Shown: positions 23,778-32,206 of the stretch, in pieces
Numbering within the stretch: position 1 is the stretch's first letter
Layout of the letters: every line of letters begins with the position of its first letter
Assembly (NCBI GenBank): GCA_007130045.1
Contig: SLTG01000111.1
Coordinates: 1 to 40,989, forward strand
Direction: 5' to 3'
Source of the DNA: Opitutales bacterium
Lineage (GTDB): Bacteria; Verrucomicrobiota; Verrucomicrobiia; Opitutales; T3Sed10-336
DNA length: 40,989 nt
Position numbers and translations under genes: made by a program
Notes under the pieces: model-generated
Told to the model about the DNA's origin: nothing
The model's database searches: none
The model's input: only the letters and a program-made list of their open reading frames with translations

Positions 23778-25174
23778 GAATCTTTTCCTCCAATTTTTCG
23801 AGTCTTCATCCACTTGCGAAAAGCTCCGCCCCGCCATTCAGGAAGTTGCCGCGATTTCGTCCAGGCGCGCAGAGCGGGCACGGGAATCAGGTTCAGAGGC
23901 ATGAGATTCATGAGCCTTCCCGCCGAGAGCGATGCCCGCCAGACAGTCGGCTGACTGGCCAGGTAGGCCCATCCGCCCATGGGCGGTGTCCCGGGCGACT
24001 TGATTCCCTCGTGCTTTGCCTTGTCCCTCAGACGCAGCAACAGATCCGGGATCGGTATATTGACCGGACACACTTCCTTGCAGGCGCCGCAGAGGCTCGA
24101 CGCTTTCGGGAGGTCGGCCAATTCCGAAAATTTCTCCCCTGCCAGCAGAGGAGAAAGCACCGCGCCCACCGGGCCGGGATAAACGCTGCGGTAGGCGTGT
24201 CCGGACGCCTGGCGATAAATGGGACAAACATTCAGGCAGGCGCCGCATCGGATACATCGCAGAATATCGCGACAGTTGCTCGCCAGCACCTCCGTGCGCC
24301 GGTTGTCCAGCAGGATAACGTGCATCTGGCGGGGCCCATCCGGCTGTCCCTCCGCTCTTGGTCCCGAGATGAACTCGGTGTAAACGGTCAACTGCTGACC
24401 GGTGGCGGAACGCCCGAGAAGAGACAGAAACAGCGACAGATCCCGGTCGCGAGGAATCACTTTCTCAATCCCCACAACCGCGATATGAATGTCGGTTCCC
24501 GCCAAACAGAACCGGGAGTTCCCCTCGTTGGTGACAAGAACAAGGCGCCCGCTCTCGGCCACGATGAAATTGGCGCCCGTCAACCCGACCGATGCTTCCA
24601 GGTACTTCTTCCGCAGGAATTTTCGCGCGCGTGCCGTAATCACTTCGGGCCGGTCGTCATACGCCCCCAGCCCCTCCCGTTCGTAACTGCGGGCAATTCC
24701 TTGACGATTCTTGTGAATGATCGGCTTCACGATATGACTCGGATGGTCATGGTCGATCTGAACGATGAATTCACCCAGATCCGTCTCCAGACTCTCAATA
24801 CCCTCGCGTTCCAGAAAATCGTTCAGGTGAATCTCTTCAGTGGCCATGCTCTTGGACTTTACAACCTTGGTGGCTCCATTATCCCGCATGATCTTCAACA
24901 CGGCCCTGCAAGCCGCCTCGGCGTCCCCGGCCCAGTGTACCTCGACCCCGTTCTCTTTCAGTCTATCCTCCGTCTGCGCGAGGTAGGTGTCCAGATTCTC
25001 CAGCGTATGCTGCTTCACATCTCCTGCGGTCCTGCGCAGAAAATCCGGATCCTCGAAGTCCGAAAAAAGGGACGCGGCCCGACGGTCGTAACCGCTGGCC
25101 GATCCGTCGGCGACGGCCCGGCGAACGTCCTCCGCCAATTCGGAGGCGTATGTGTCGATCGGCTGTGATTTCAT
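23774..25174 (-). CDS. lutB: Lactate utilization iron-sulfur protein B
   Basis: A 466-residue LutB/YkgF-type protein. An N-terminal LUD domain (about 60-290, with KSKSMATEEIHLN and ANFIVAESGRLVLVTNEGN) is followed by a ferredoxin-like module with two cysteine sets: CIRCGACLNVCP from C307 and CGACKEVCP from C362. These bind [4Fe-4S] clusters for electron transfer during L-lactate oxidation. The length matches the family. Its start overlaps the lutA stop by four bases and its end overlaps the lutC start by four, indicating translational coupling. Location is cytoplasmic. There are no missing residues. The opposite strand carries a 440-residue frame that is a shadow. Confidence 0.95.
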   Translation of the reverse strand: MKSQPIDTYASELAEDVRRAVADGSASGYDRRAASLFSDFEDPDFLRRTAGDVKQHTLENLDTYLAQTEDRLKENGVEVHWAGDAEAACRAVLKIMRDNGATKVVKSKSMATEEIHLNDFLEREGIESLETDLGEFIVQIDHDHPSHIVKPIIHKNRQGIARSYEREGLGAYDDRPEVITARARKFLRKKYLEASVGLTGANFIVAESGRLVLVTNEGNSRFCLAGTDIHIAVVGIEKVIPRDRDLSLFLSLLGRSATGQQLTVYTEFISGPRAEGQPDGPRQMHVILLDNRRTEVLASNCRDILRCIRCGACLNVCPIYRQASGHAYRSVYPGPVGAVLSPLLAGEKFSELADLPKASSLCGACKEVCPVNIPIPDLLLRLRDKAKHEGIKSPGTPPMGGWAYLASQPTVWRASLSAGRLMNLMPLNLIPVPALRAWTKSRQLPEWRGGAFRKWMKTRKIGGKDS

Positions 25175-25941
25175 GGGATCAGCCCTCCGTTGCGCAGCGA
25201 GTCGCGCAGGATCTGGACTACATGCCGCGTTTTTATCGTTTTGCCTTCACGGGTCGCGATACCACCGAGGTGCAGGAGGCATCCCATATCACCGGAAACC
25301 AGGTATTCGGGATTCTCCTTCAATGCATTCCCCAGCTTCAGCTTCCCCATGGCGGCGGAAATATTAGGAAACGTGACCGAAAACGTGCCGCCGAAACCGC
25401 AGCACTGCTCACCTTCCCCGAAAGGAACGAGTTCCAGACCATCGATCGACTCCAACAACGTCCGAGTTGCCGCTCCGCTGTTGGTTTCCCGCGTGTGACA
25501 GGAACGGTGAAAGGCCGCCTTGGCGGGAAACTTTCCCGGCCATTCGGCAACCCGCAACCCGTTCACAATGAAATCGGCAATCTCCCAAGTCCGGCCCGCG
25601 AGCTGCCTGACCTCCGGCAGATCCGATTCCTCCTCGAACTCAAGAAGCGCGCCGTGAAAGACCATCGCCGCACACGATCCGGAAGGAACCACCACCGGCT
25701 CATCCCCGGCAAAGGTTTTCACGCAATGACGAACGACCTTGCGGGACGATTTCCAATCGCCCGCATTGAAAGCGGGTTGGCCGCAGCAGGTCTGCTCCTC
25801 CGGAAACGTAACCTCGCACTTAAGATACTCCAGCACCTCAACGGTGGCGACGGCGACATCGTCAAAAAAACTGTCGCAAAGACAGGTGGCCATCAGTTGA
25901 ACTTTTTTCCCCGGGGACGGATCCCGATCGACAGCAATCAT
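25171..25941 (-). CDS. lutA: Lactate utilization protein A (cysteine-rich CCG domain)
   Basis: A 256-residue protein of the LutA/YkgE family, first gene of lutABC. It holds two cysteine-rich CCG-type motifs: TCCGQPAFNAGDW in the first half and EQCCGFGGTFSVTFP in the second, with an additional MATCLCDSFF near the N-terminus and HRSCHTRET before the second motif. Such motifs bind an iron-sulfur cluster related to that of heterodisulfide reductase and glycolate oxidase GlpC/GlcF. The start MIAVDRDPSPGKKVQLMATC is slightly longer than usual; an internal ATG at MATC is a less likely start. The gene overlaps lutB by four bases. No regulator is adjacent; the 600-base region upstream should hold the promoter. 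Confidence 0.94.
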   Translation of the reverse strand: MIAVDRDPSPGKKVQLMATCLCDSFFDDVAVATVEVLEYLKCEVTFPEEQTCCGQPAFNAGDWKSSRKVVRHCVKTFAGDEPVVVPSGSCAAMVFHGALLEFEEESDLPEVRQLAGRTWEIADFIVNGLRVAEWPGKFPAKAAFHRSCHTRETNSGAATRTLLESIDGLELVPFGEGEQCCGFGGTFSVTFPNISAAMGKLKLGNALKENPEYLVSGDMGCLLHLGGIATREGKTIKTRHVVQILRDSLRNGGLIP

Positions 25942-26051
25942 GGGACCATACTATTTTCCGGAGAAATGCCGTGCAATGTTTTTCCCGCTTTTTCGGGACA
26001 AATTCCCTGGATTTTTCGATACAGGAAGGCATTTTGATATAGTCCCGGTCG

Positions 26052-26501
26052 TCAGGCTTTGGGAATTTGTGGCGGATCGTTCCCTCCGAGCACACCCGAG
26101 GGTTGCCGGAGTGTGTGTTGCATTGCGGAGCGGATCGTCAGCGTTCGTGCTGATTCCGCTCGCGTCAGACGGCAAGGGGAGCGGTTCGAAAGGTGATGCC
26201 TCGTACGCGATTGCCCGAATGTCCGCAAAAATTGTGTATTCATCCCGAGGCGGGAACAAAGCCCTGCGACAAGGAGTTCACTATACGGAACCCGGATCGC
26301 TCGGAAATCGCTCCAACCGTCGCGGCGGACGCGAAAGGCAAGGAACTCCACATCATGCTCGAAGTTTAAGGCGATAGCCCGATCGTTCTCCCGGACGACT
26401 ATTGCCGCGTCGTAGTCATTGTCGATATAGCCTCTCCGGTTTGCTGTCCCGAACGAATAGTCTTGCGCAAGAACCTGAATATTTGGAATATGGTCAAACA
26501 A
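26052..26501 (-). other. Gap between lutA and the lyase gene; one doubtful minus-strand frame
   Basis: The stretch 25942-26577 has no confidently supported gene. On the minus strand a 149-residue frame (26052-26501) contains a protein-like middle (DAAIVVRENDRAIALNFEHD, then EFLAFRVRRDGWSDFRA). Its C-terminal third is low-quality and arginine/serine-rich. No family is recognised and no ribosome-binding site stands out. It could be a small hypothetical gene, a decayed fragment, or chance. The lutA promoter must also lie here. Confidence 0.2.
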
Positions 26502-26577
26502 GTTGGCTCGATGATTCGCTGGAGAAATCGGGAGCCATTTTTTGTTACAACAAGGTACATAAAAGCGGGAGTAAAAG

Positions 26578-29076
26578 ATGTTACAACGAACGGGATTCTA
26601 TGCCTTAATCATGCTGTTTTCAATACGTCTCGACGTCTCAGCGGAACATGTGGAACGGCCGCTGATTTTGGTAAAGGCGGAGGATAGAATCGCTATTCTC
26701 GAAAAAATCGAAAGAGAGCCGTGGGCCCGAAGTACGTATACCGGTTTTATTGAAAATCTGGACAAGGTTGTCGCATCACATCAGGAGAATCCCGAAGAAT
26801 TCCTGAAAGGAATGCCTTTTGATTGGGAAAAGGCGAAGCCCAATGAAATTCCACCGTTTTTGCTCACTCGTCACATGAGAGACGGCGAGTACCGGAATCT
26901 CGACAATGCCACCAGAGAGGAAATGGCGCCGGCAAACGCATTAACGCGTTACCTTCAAACAGGAGTCGATTCCGGAATCGCCTATTATCTGACAGGCGAA
27001 GAAAAATACGCGCAATGTGCCGTCGATATTCTTTACTCATTTGTCAAAGGAGTCCTCCAGGCGGAGCTATCGGAATCGAGGTTTCGGGGCGGCTGGCTTT
27101 TCCCCGACGACGGTTTCAGAGAGGCCAGATTGATCGGGCACAGGGTCCCGTTGATTTATGATTATATTGCTCCCTACATTCGGAGCGGCGGGAACCCTTT
27201 TGATTTTAGGAAGAATGCCAAATTGCCATTCCCGATGGATGAGGCGCAGGAGGTCTTTCGCACCTATGCCGTTGTTTCCGCTTATTATGGCCACACCGGG
27301 TCGAATCACTCGATTTTGTATGCGCCCAGTCTGGTGTATAATGCGTTGGCAATGGAAGAAGAAGAGGAACGAAGCAGATGGCTTTCTTATTTTCTGACGA
27401 AAAGTACGGACAATCAGGACGCGCTGGATGTGATGGCGGCCGTGTACGAAAACAAGGGAGACATATGGCCGGAATCGTCCCAGTACGTCAATAGCGCGGC
27501 TTCAATCTTAACAAGGTTGATGCTGGTTGTCAACAGATACGATCCTTCCCTTCGCCTGGGTGAGAAGTACCAGAACGTTCTGTATGCGTTGCCGGTCCTG
27601 CAATACCTGGTTTATCCGAACAATCAGATTATTCGCTGGGGCGACGGAAGACGTAGTGGCGGCAGGCCTCCATACCGCAGCTATGAAAACGCCTATCTTC
27701 TTGGAAAGATGGATGGGGTTGAGGAAATCACAACAACGTTCGGATCGTTGCTTAATAAAGCAATCCAGGAAGGAGAATATAATATAGCCAGAGGAATGCT
27801 GGATGTTCCGTATTCATTGGATGAATATGAAGTTGATGCGGGGCCGATCAAGCTTCCGCGGACGGATACGGTTCCCCATGCCGGAATATTTCTTCAGCGT
27901 AACCTGAGCGAAACAGGTGATCCTGATGACGGATTGATGTGTTTCGTGGGAGGAGCCCACATGGTCCATGGTCACGCCGAGGGGATGAACATTGAGCTTT
28001 ACGGATGCGGACATGTTCTTGGAGTTGACAATGGAAGAGGACGCTACCAGCAGGATATTCACGAGAATTATTCACGATTGTTCGCCGCCCACAACACGGT
28101 CATAGTCAACGGAAATTCACGCGGCGAAGGAGGGTGGGTGAACCTTGGGATCAACACCGTTCAACTGATTGCGATGGAACCCATGCCGAGGGAAAAAGCG
28201 GTTTCGCCGAATTATTCCTTTTCAGTCACCAGTTTCGTGGATGACAAAGGGGATCTGGCCGAGGCATACCAGGAACGCACACTGGCGCTGATACGAACCT
28301 CGGAAACCACCGGTTACTACGTCGATGTTTTTCGCTCGAAATCGGAACTGCCAAATGAATTTCACGATTACCTCTACCATAACATTGGCGACACGCTGGA
28401 TTTTCTGAATGATGATTTAAGTCTGAATCCAACGCCCGACAGGTACATGGCAAACGCGAATCTGCCTTGGGTGCAAAACCGGCAATACCGTCACCCGGGA
28501 TGGCACTTTTTTGAAGAAGTCCAAACGTCGGAGAATTATGAAAATGATGTGTTAGCAAGATTTGCCGCCGCAAGATTCGAAGAACCCATCTACATGGATT
28601 TGCGTATTCCGGGCTTTGGAGACCGGGAGTACACGAAAGTGATGGCCCCTCATACTTTTGAGGCGCCACAGCCATATCAGAATAGACAGACTCCCACTTT
28701 GGTTATTCGAAAAAACGGCGAAGCATGGCTTGATCCATTCGTGGTTGTGTTCGAGCCCTATAAGGGAAGTGACAACAACTCGGTGGTTTCCGTGGAAAAA
28801 ATGGTTCAAGATGGGATTTATAAAGGAGTTAAGGTAGTTAGCATCGTCGATGATGAAGAGCTGGTTCAATATGTCATAACCCAGGTTCAGAATGACAGGT
28901 TTATTGATGAAAGCCGTGGTATTTTCTTTTCTGGGACATTCGCGGTGATATCCGTTGATTCGGACGGCAAGCTTCAAAACATGTATATAGGAGAAGGTGA
29001 TGAATTGCGGTATGGCGAAATAAGTCTCAAGCCGACGAAACCCCAAGGATCGCTATACAGGGAATTTCAGAATTGA
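26578..29076 (+). CDS. Secreted heparinase II/III-fold polysaccharide lyase
   Basis: An 832-residue exported protein. The start is supported by GGGAG six bases upstream. Residues 1-22 are a signal peptide (LIMLFSIRLDVSA, cleavage near VSA-E). An N-terminal (alpha/alpha) toroid (about 60-400) includes RFRGGWLFPDDGF and HTGSNHSILYAPSLVYNAL. It is followed by a heparinase II/III-like beta domain that begins DDGLMCFVGGAHMVHGHAEGM with H464 and H466, and contains GVDNGRGRYQQDIHENYSRLFAAHNTVIVNG (in parts). This architecture is shared by alginate, heparin and some ulvan lyases, such as families PL17, PL21, PL37 and PL40. I cannot choose the family by eye. Lyases of this type cleave next to uronic acids by beta-elimination. 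The neighbouring rhamnosidases and ulvan-lyase-like propellers favour a rhamnose-uronate polysaccharide. It precedes the catabolic operon by 43 bases and may be transcribed with it. Confidence 0.85.
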   Translation: MLQRTGFYALIMLFSIRLDVSAEHVERPLILVKAEDRIAILEKIEREPWARSTYTGFIENLDKVVASHQENPEEFLKGMPFDWEKAKPNEIPPFLLTRHMRDGEYRNLDNATREEMAPANALTRYLQTGVDSGIAYYLTGEEKYAQCAVDILYSFVKGVLQAELSESRFRGGWLFPDDGFREARLIGHRVPLIYDYIAPYIRSGGNPFDFRKNAKLPFPMDEAQEVFRTYAVVSAYYGHTGSNHSILYAPSLVYNALAMEEEEERSRWLSYFLTKSTDNQDALDVMAAVYENKGDIWPESSQYVNSAASILTRLMLVVNRYDPSLRLGEKYQNVLYALPVLQYLVYPNNQIIRWGDGRRSGGRPPYRSYENAYLLGKMDGVEEITTTFGSLLNKAIQEGEYNIARGMLDVPYSLDEYEVDAGPIKLPRTDTVPHAGIFLQRNLSETGDPDDGLMCFVGGAHMVHGHAEGMNIELYGCGHVLGVDNGRGRYQQDIHENYSRLFAAHNTVIVNGNSRGEGGWVNLGINTVQLIAMEPMPREKAVSPNYSFSVTSFVDDKGDLAEAYQERTLALIRTSETTGYYVDVFRSKSELPNEFHDYLYHNIGDTLDFLNDDLSLNPTPDRYMANANLPWVQNRQYRHPGWHFFEEVQTSENYENDVLARFAAARFEEPIYMDLRIPGFGDREYTKVMAPHTFEAPQPYQNRQTPTLVIRKNGEAWLDPFVVVFEPYKGSDNNSVVSVEKMVQDGIYKGVKVVSIVDDEELVQYVITQVQNDRFIDESRGIFFSGTFAVISVDSDGKLQNMYIGEGDELRYGEISLKPTKPQGSLYREFQN

Positions 29077-29119
29077 TTTTTTGAGCCTCGTTCGGCACTC
29101 TTCCCCTCCTTTTTTCGCC

Positions 29120-30166
29120 ATGGACCCTCTCGTCGTCCGTCAAATTGGAGCAACCGATATCGCCATCACCCGCCTGGGATTCGGCGGCGGGGCGCTCGGC
29201 GACGCCTTCGAGGTGACCTCGGACGATCAGGCGGCCGCCACCCTCTCCACCGCATGGGAATACGGTATCAACTACTACGATACGGCCCCATGGTACGGAA
29301 ACACGAAGAGCGAACGGCGCGTCGGGGCGTTTCTGCAATGTCGCCCGCGCGACGCCTACTTCCTCAACACCAAGGTGGGGCGCATTTATTTCGAGCCGTC
29401 CGATCTGGCTGACTTCAAGGCAAACAGCCCTTGGATGAAACGCTGGAAAGGCGGCTTGCCGCTCGACCTGCGTTTCGACTACACCCGCGAGGGTGTGATG
29501 CGTTCCTTTGAAGACAGCTTGCAGCGTCTGGGCCTGGATCGGGTCGATGCGCTCACCATCCACGATCTCGACTTGAAGCATCAGAAGTCGGAGGACGGGG
29601 TTGCGGCTCGCTTCAGAGAGTTGGAACAAGGCGGCGGATGGGCTGCCCTGACTGAGCTTAAGGCCCGCGGAGAAATCCGAGCGATTGGCGTGGGGATAAA
29701 TCACGTGGGCATGATCCCCCGGTTTCTGGAGCGGTTCCCGATCGATTTTTTCCTCGTTGCGATGCCCTACACTCTCCTCGACCAGGATTGCCTCGACGAG
29801 GAGTTTCCGCTGTGCCGGGAGCGCGGCGCCAGCGTTATCGTCGGCGCCGTATTTTGCTCGGGCATTTTGGCGACCGGGGTTCAACCCGGAGCGAAATACG
29901 GCTATCAGGACGCCGACTCCGAGGTGGTCGGGCGAGTGAAGCGAATGGCAGCTGTCGGTGAACGCCACGGGGTTCCGCTGGGGGCTGCGGCGACGCAGTT
30001 TCCCTTGGGGCACCCGGTGGTCGCCTCAGTGATCCCGGGTCCCAATTCGCCCGCTCAAATGGAGCAGATCCGGGCCTGGTTCAAACACGAAATTCCCGCA
30101 GACTACTGGGCCGAGCTAAAAGCGGAGGGGCCGCTTCGGGCGGACGCCCCGGTCCCCGTCGCGTAA
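29120..30166 (+). CDS. Aldo/keto reductase, aldose 1-dehydrogenase type
   Basis: A 348-residue AKR-superfamily barrel enzyme. I use the ATG at 29120 (MDPLVVRQIGATDIAITRLGFGG), since an upstream TTG at 29081 adds residues unlike the family. The catalytic tetrad is visible: D54 and Y59 in YYDTAPWYG, K85 in NTKVGR, H148 in LTIHDLD. The sequence style (LGFGGGALG, the long insertion at 88-120, and IPGPNSPAQM near the C-terminus) is that of the branch containing D-threo-aldose 1-dehydrogenase (L-fucose dehydrogenase) and pyridoxal 4-dehydrogenase. These oxidise a sugar or aldehyde to a lactone with NAD(P). Its stop codon shares one base with the start of the lactonase-like gene, so the pair probably converts a free aldose to its lactone and then to the aldonate. 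The sugar itself is unknown: L-fucose, L-galactose, L-xylose or D-arabinose are family precedents. Confidence 0.85.
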   Translation: MDPLVVRQIGATDIAITRLGFGGGALGDAFEVTSDDQAAATLSTAWEYGINYYDTAPWYGNTKSERRVGAFLQCRPRDAYFLNTKVGRIYFEPSDLADFKANSPWMKRWKGGLPLDLRFDYTREGVMRSFEDSLQRLGLDRVDALTIHDLDLKHQKSEDGVAARFRELEQGGGWAALTELKARGEIRAIGVGINHVGMIPRFLERFPIDFFLVAMPYTLLDQDCLDEEFPLCRERGASVIVGAVFCSGILATGVQPGAKYGYQDADSEVVGRVKRMAAVGERHGVPLGAAATQFPLGHPVVASVIPGPNSPAQMEQIRAWFKHEIPADYWAELKAEGPLRADAPVPVA

Positions 30167-31092
30167 TGAAACCCACCCTGCAGACGCTTCCCCTCGTCGA
30201 TCCGCATCACCACCTCTGGGACTTGCGGGCGAATTACTATCCCTGGTTGACGGATCGGGTGACCGAACGCGTCTGCGGCGAGTATTCCGCGATCCGCCGG
30301 GATTATCTGGCGGAAGATTTCGCTCGCGACACCGCGGAGGTGAATCTGGTCGAAACCGTGCATGTGCAAGCGGAGTGCGCCGATCCAGTGGCGGAAACCG
30401 CATGGCTGCATGAAACGGCTGAGGCGCGCGGTCCGGACAGCTTCCCGCACGGAGTGGTGGCGTTTGTCGATCTGACCGGCGCCAACGCGGAGCGGGACTT
30501 GCGGACGCAGCGCGAATTCCCCCGGGTGGTCGGTATTCGGCAGATGCTGCACGAGGGCCGGATCAACCCGGCGCAGCCCGCAGCCTCTCCTATGGATAAC
30601 CCGCGCTGGCGGGAAAACATCGGCCTGCTGGCCAAGTTCAACCTCAGCTTCGACATGCAGGTATATCCCTGGCAGTCAGCCGCGGCCTGTCGAGTAATCG
30701 CACAAAATCCGGAGTTGAGGTTTGTCATCTGCCACAACGGCCAACCTGCGCGTCGCGACGAAGCCGGACTGAAGGCATGGCGAGAGGCAATCGCCGCCTA
30801 CGCCCGCTACGAAAACGTCGTCATCAAGATCTCGGGCGTGGGAATGTTCGACAGGGAGTGGACCGTGGACTCGATTCGACCGTTCGTGCGGCACACGGTC
30901 GAGACTTTCGGCGCCGATCGCTGCATGTTCGCCAGCAACTTCCCGGTGGACGGCATGATGTCGTCCTATCCCCGCTTGTGGCGGGCGTATCTGGACTGCG
31001 TCGCCGACCTTTCGACCGACGAGATTTTCGATCTTTTCTCCAACAACGCCAAAACGTATTATCTAGCCAAACTCGAATCAACTTCCGACTGA
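30166..31092 (+). CDS. Amidohydrolase-family sugar lactonase (L-fuconolactonase-like)
   Basis: A 308-residue metal-type TIM-barrel hydrolase of the amidohydrolase-2 group (COG3618 type). It begins VDPHHHLWDLRANYYPWLTD (in parts), with the H14-H15-H16 metal site characteristic of L-fuconolactonase and L-rhamnono-lactonase relatives. Further conserved segments are ETVHVQAE, FVICHNGQP, VVIKISGVG and CMFASNFPVDGM, which hold the other metal and acid residues. It would open the lactone made by the preceding dehydrogenase to an aldonate. Its start overlaps the upstream stop by one base (TAATG), and the next gene begins one base after its own stop. Length is normal. The exact lactone cannot be told. 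Confidence 0.85.
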   Translation: MKPTLQTLPLVDPHHHLWDLRANYYPWLTDRVTERVCGEYSAIRRDYLAEDFARDTAEVNLVETVHVQAECADPVAETAWLHETAEARGPDSFPHGVVAFVDLTGANAERDLRTQREFPRVVGIRQMLHEGRINPAQPAASPMDNPRWRENIGLLAKFNLSFDMQVYPWQSAAACRVIAQNPELRFVICHNGQPARRDEAGLKAWREAIAAYARYENVVIKISGVGMFDREWTVDSIRPFVRHTVETFGADRCMFASNFPVDGMMSSYPRLWRAYLDCVADLSTDEIFDLFSNNAKTYYLAKLESTSD

Positions 31093-31093
31093 A

Positions 31094-32206
31094 ATGTTCA
31101 CCTACGACATAGCCCTTCTGCCCGGTGACGGGATTGGTCCCGAGATCATGGACGCCACGCTGCTGGTCCTCGACGGACTTGCCGCGGGAATTCCCGAGCT
31201 GTCCTTCAATTACGAGACCTATCTCATCGGAGCTGACCATTACCTCAAGACCAAGGAGCTCCTGCCGGAGTACGCGGTGGCGGGCTGCAAGGCGGCCCAC
31301 GCCATACTGCTATCCGCTGTCGGGATTCCCGAGGTGCGCTTCGAAGACGGCACTGAAATCCAGCCGCAGATCATGATCGGTCTGCGCAAGGAGCTCGACC
31401 TGTACGCGGCGGTGCGTCCGGTAAAGCTCTACCCGGGCGTGAAGTCTCCGCTGGGAAACACCGGACCGGGCATCGATATGGTGGTCGTTCGCGAAAACAC
31501 CGAAGGCTTGTTTGCCTCCTTCAACGGCGGGGCGGTGGTCAACAACCAGGCGATCGCCGACACCATGATCATCACTCGCCGCGGCAGCGAACGGGTCATC
31601 GACTTCGCCTTTCGCCTCGCCCGGCGCCGCTCGGGCAGGCCCTCCGACGGCAAGCGGCGCGTCACCTGCGTGGACAAGGCGAACATTTTCCGCTCGCTGG
31701 CCTTTTTCCGCAAAATATTCGACGAGGTCGCCGTGAAGTATCCGGAAATTGGAACCGAACGCGGCTATGTCGATGCCATGACGGTGCACATGTTGCAGCG
31801 CCCTTGGGACTATGACGTCATGGTCATGGAAAACATGTTTGGCGATATCCTGAGCGACCTTGGAGCCGGGCTGGTCGGCGGTCTCGGCCTCGGTCCTTCG
31901 GCGGAGATTGGCGACGACTACATGCTGTTCCAGCCCTCGCACGGCAGCGCTCCGGACATCGCCGGCCAGGGCATTGCCAATCCCATGGCCCTGATTTTGT
32001 CCGCCGCCATGATGCTCGACTCGCTCGGCGACAAGTATGACGACGCGCTTGCCGCGCGGAGCGGGAAGCTCCTCGATGATTCGGTCGCGGAAGTGCTGGC
32101 TAAGGGCGAAGGACTCACACCCGACCTGGGCGGCGCAGCCTCCACCGACGAACTCGCGAACACGGTGTTGGCCGCCGTCCGCCAAAGGATAAACCAGGGG
32201 GTATGA
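31094..32206 (+). CDS. Isocitrate/isopropylmalate-family dehydrogenase with Phe replacing the catalytic Tyr
   Basis: A 370-residue NAD(P)-dependent beta-hydroxyacid dehydrogenase. The family landmarks are LPGDGIGPEI at the N-terminus, R98 and R108 in LRKELDLYAAVRPVKLY, R133 in VVRENTEG, K195 in VDKANIF, D227 in VDAMT, D251 and D255 in FGDILSDLG, and HGSAPDIAGQGIANP for the nucleotide. Enzymes of this family oxidise a hydroxyl group beta to a carboxylate and usually decarboxylate. At position 140 it has Phe (ENTEGLF) where isocitrate, isopropylmalate and D-malate/tartrate enzymes carry the Tyr used to protonate the enol product. In this operon it would oxidise the aldonate, most simply at C3, giving a 3-oxo acid for the DUF1537 kinase. 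It overlaps the kinase start by four bases. Alternatives are a tartrate- or D-malate-like enzyme. Confidence 0.87.
   Translation: MFTYDIALLPGDGIGPEIMDATLLVLDGLAAGIPELSFNYETYLIGADHYLKTKELLPEYAVAGCKAAHAILLSAVGIPEVRFEDGTEIQPQIMIGLRKELDLYAAVRPVKLYPGVKSPLGNTGPGIDMVVVRENTEGLFASFNGGAVVNNQAIADTMIITRRGSERVIDFAFRLARRRSGRPSDGKRRVTCVDKANIFRSLAFFRKIFDEVAVKYPEIGTERGYVDAMTVHMLQRPWDYDVMVMENMFGDILSDLGAGLVGGLGLGPSAEIGDDYMLFQPSHGSAPDIAGQGIANPMALILSAAMMLDSLGDKYDDALAARSGKLLDDSVAEVLAKGEGLTPDLGGAASTDELANTVLAAVRQRINQGV

Noticed and set aside
23846-25168. Plus-strand open frame of 440 residues opposite lutB
   Set aside because: lutB has both iron-sulfur motifs and overlaps its operon neighbours correctly, so this frame is a shadow.
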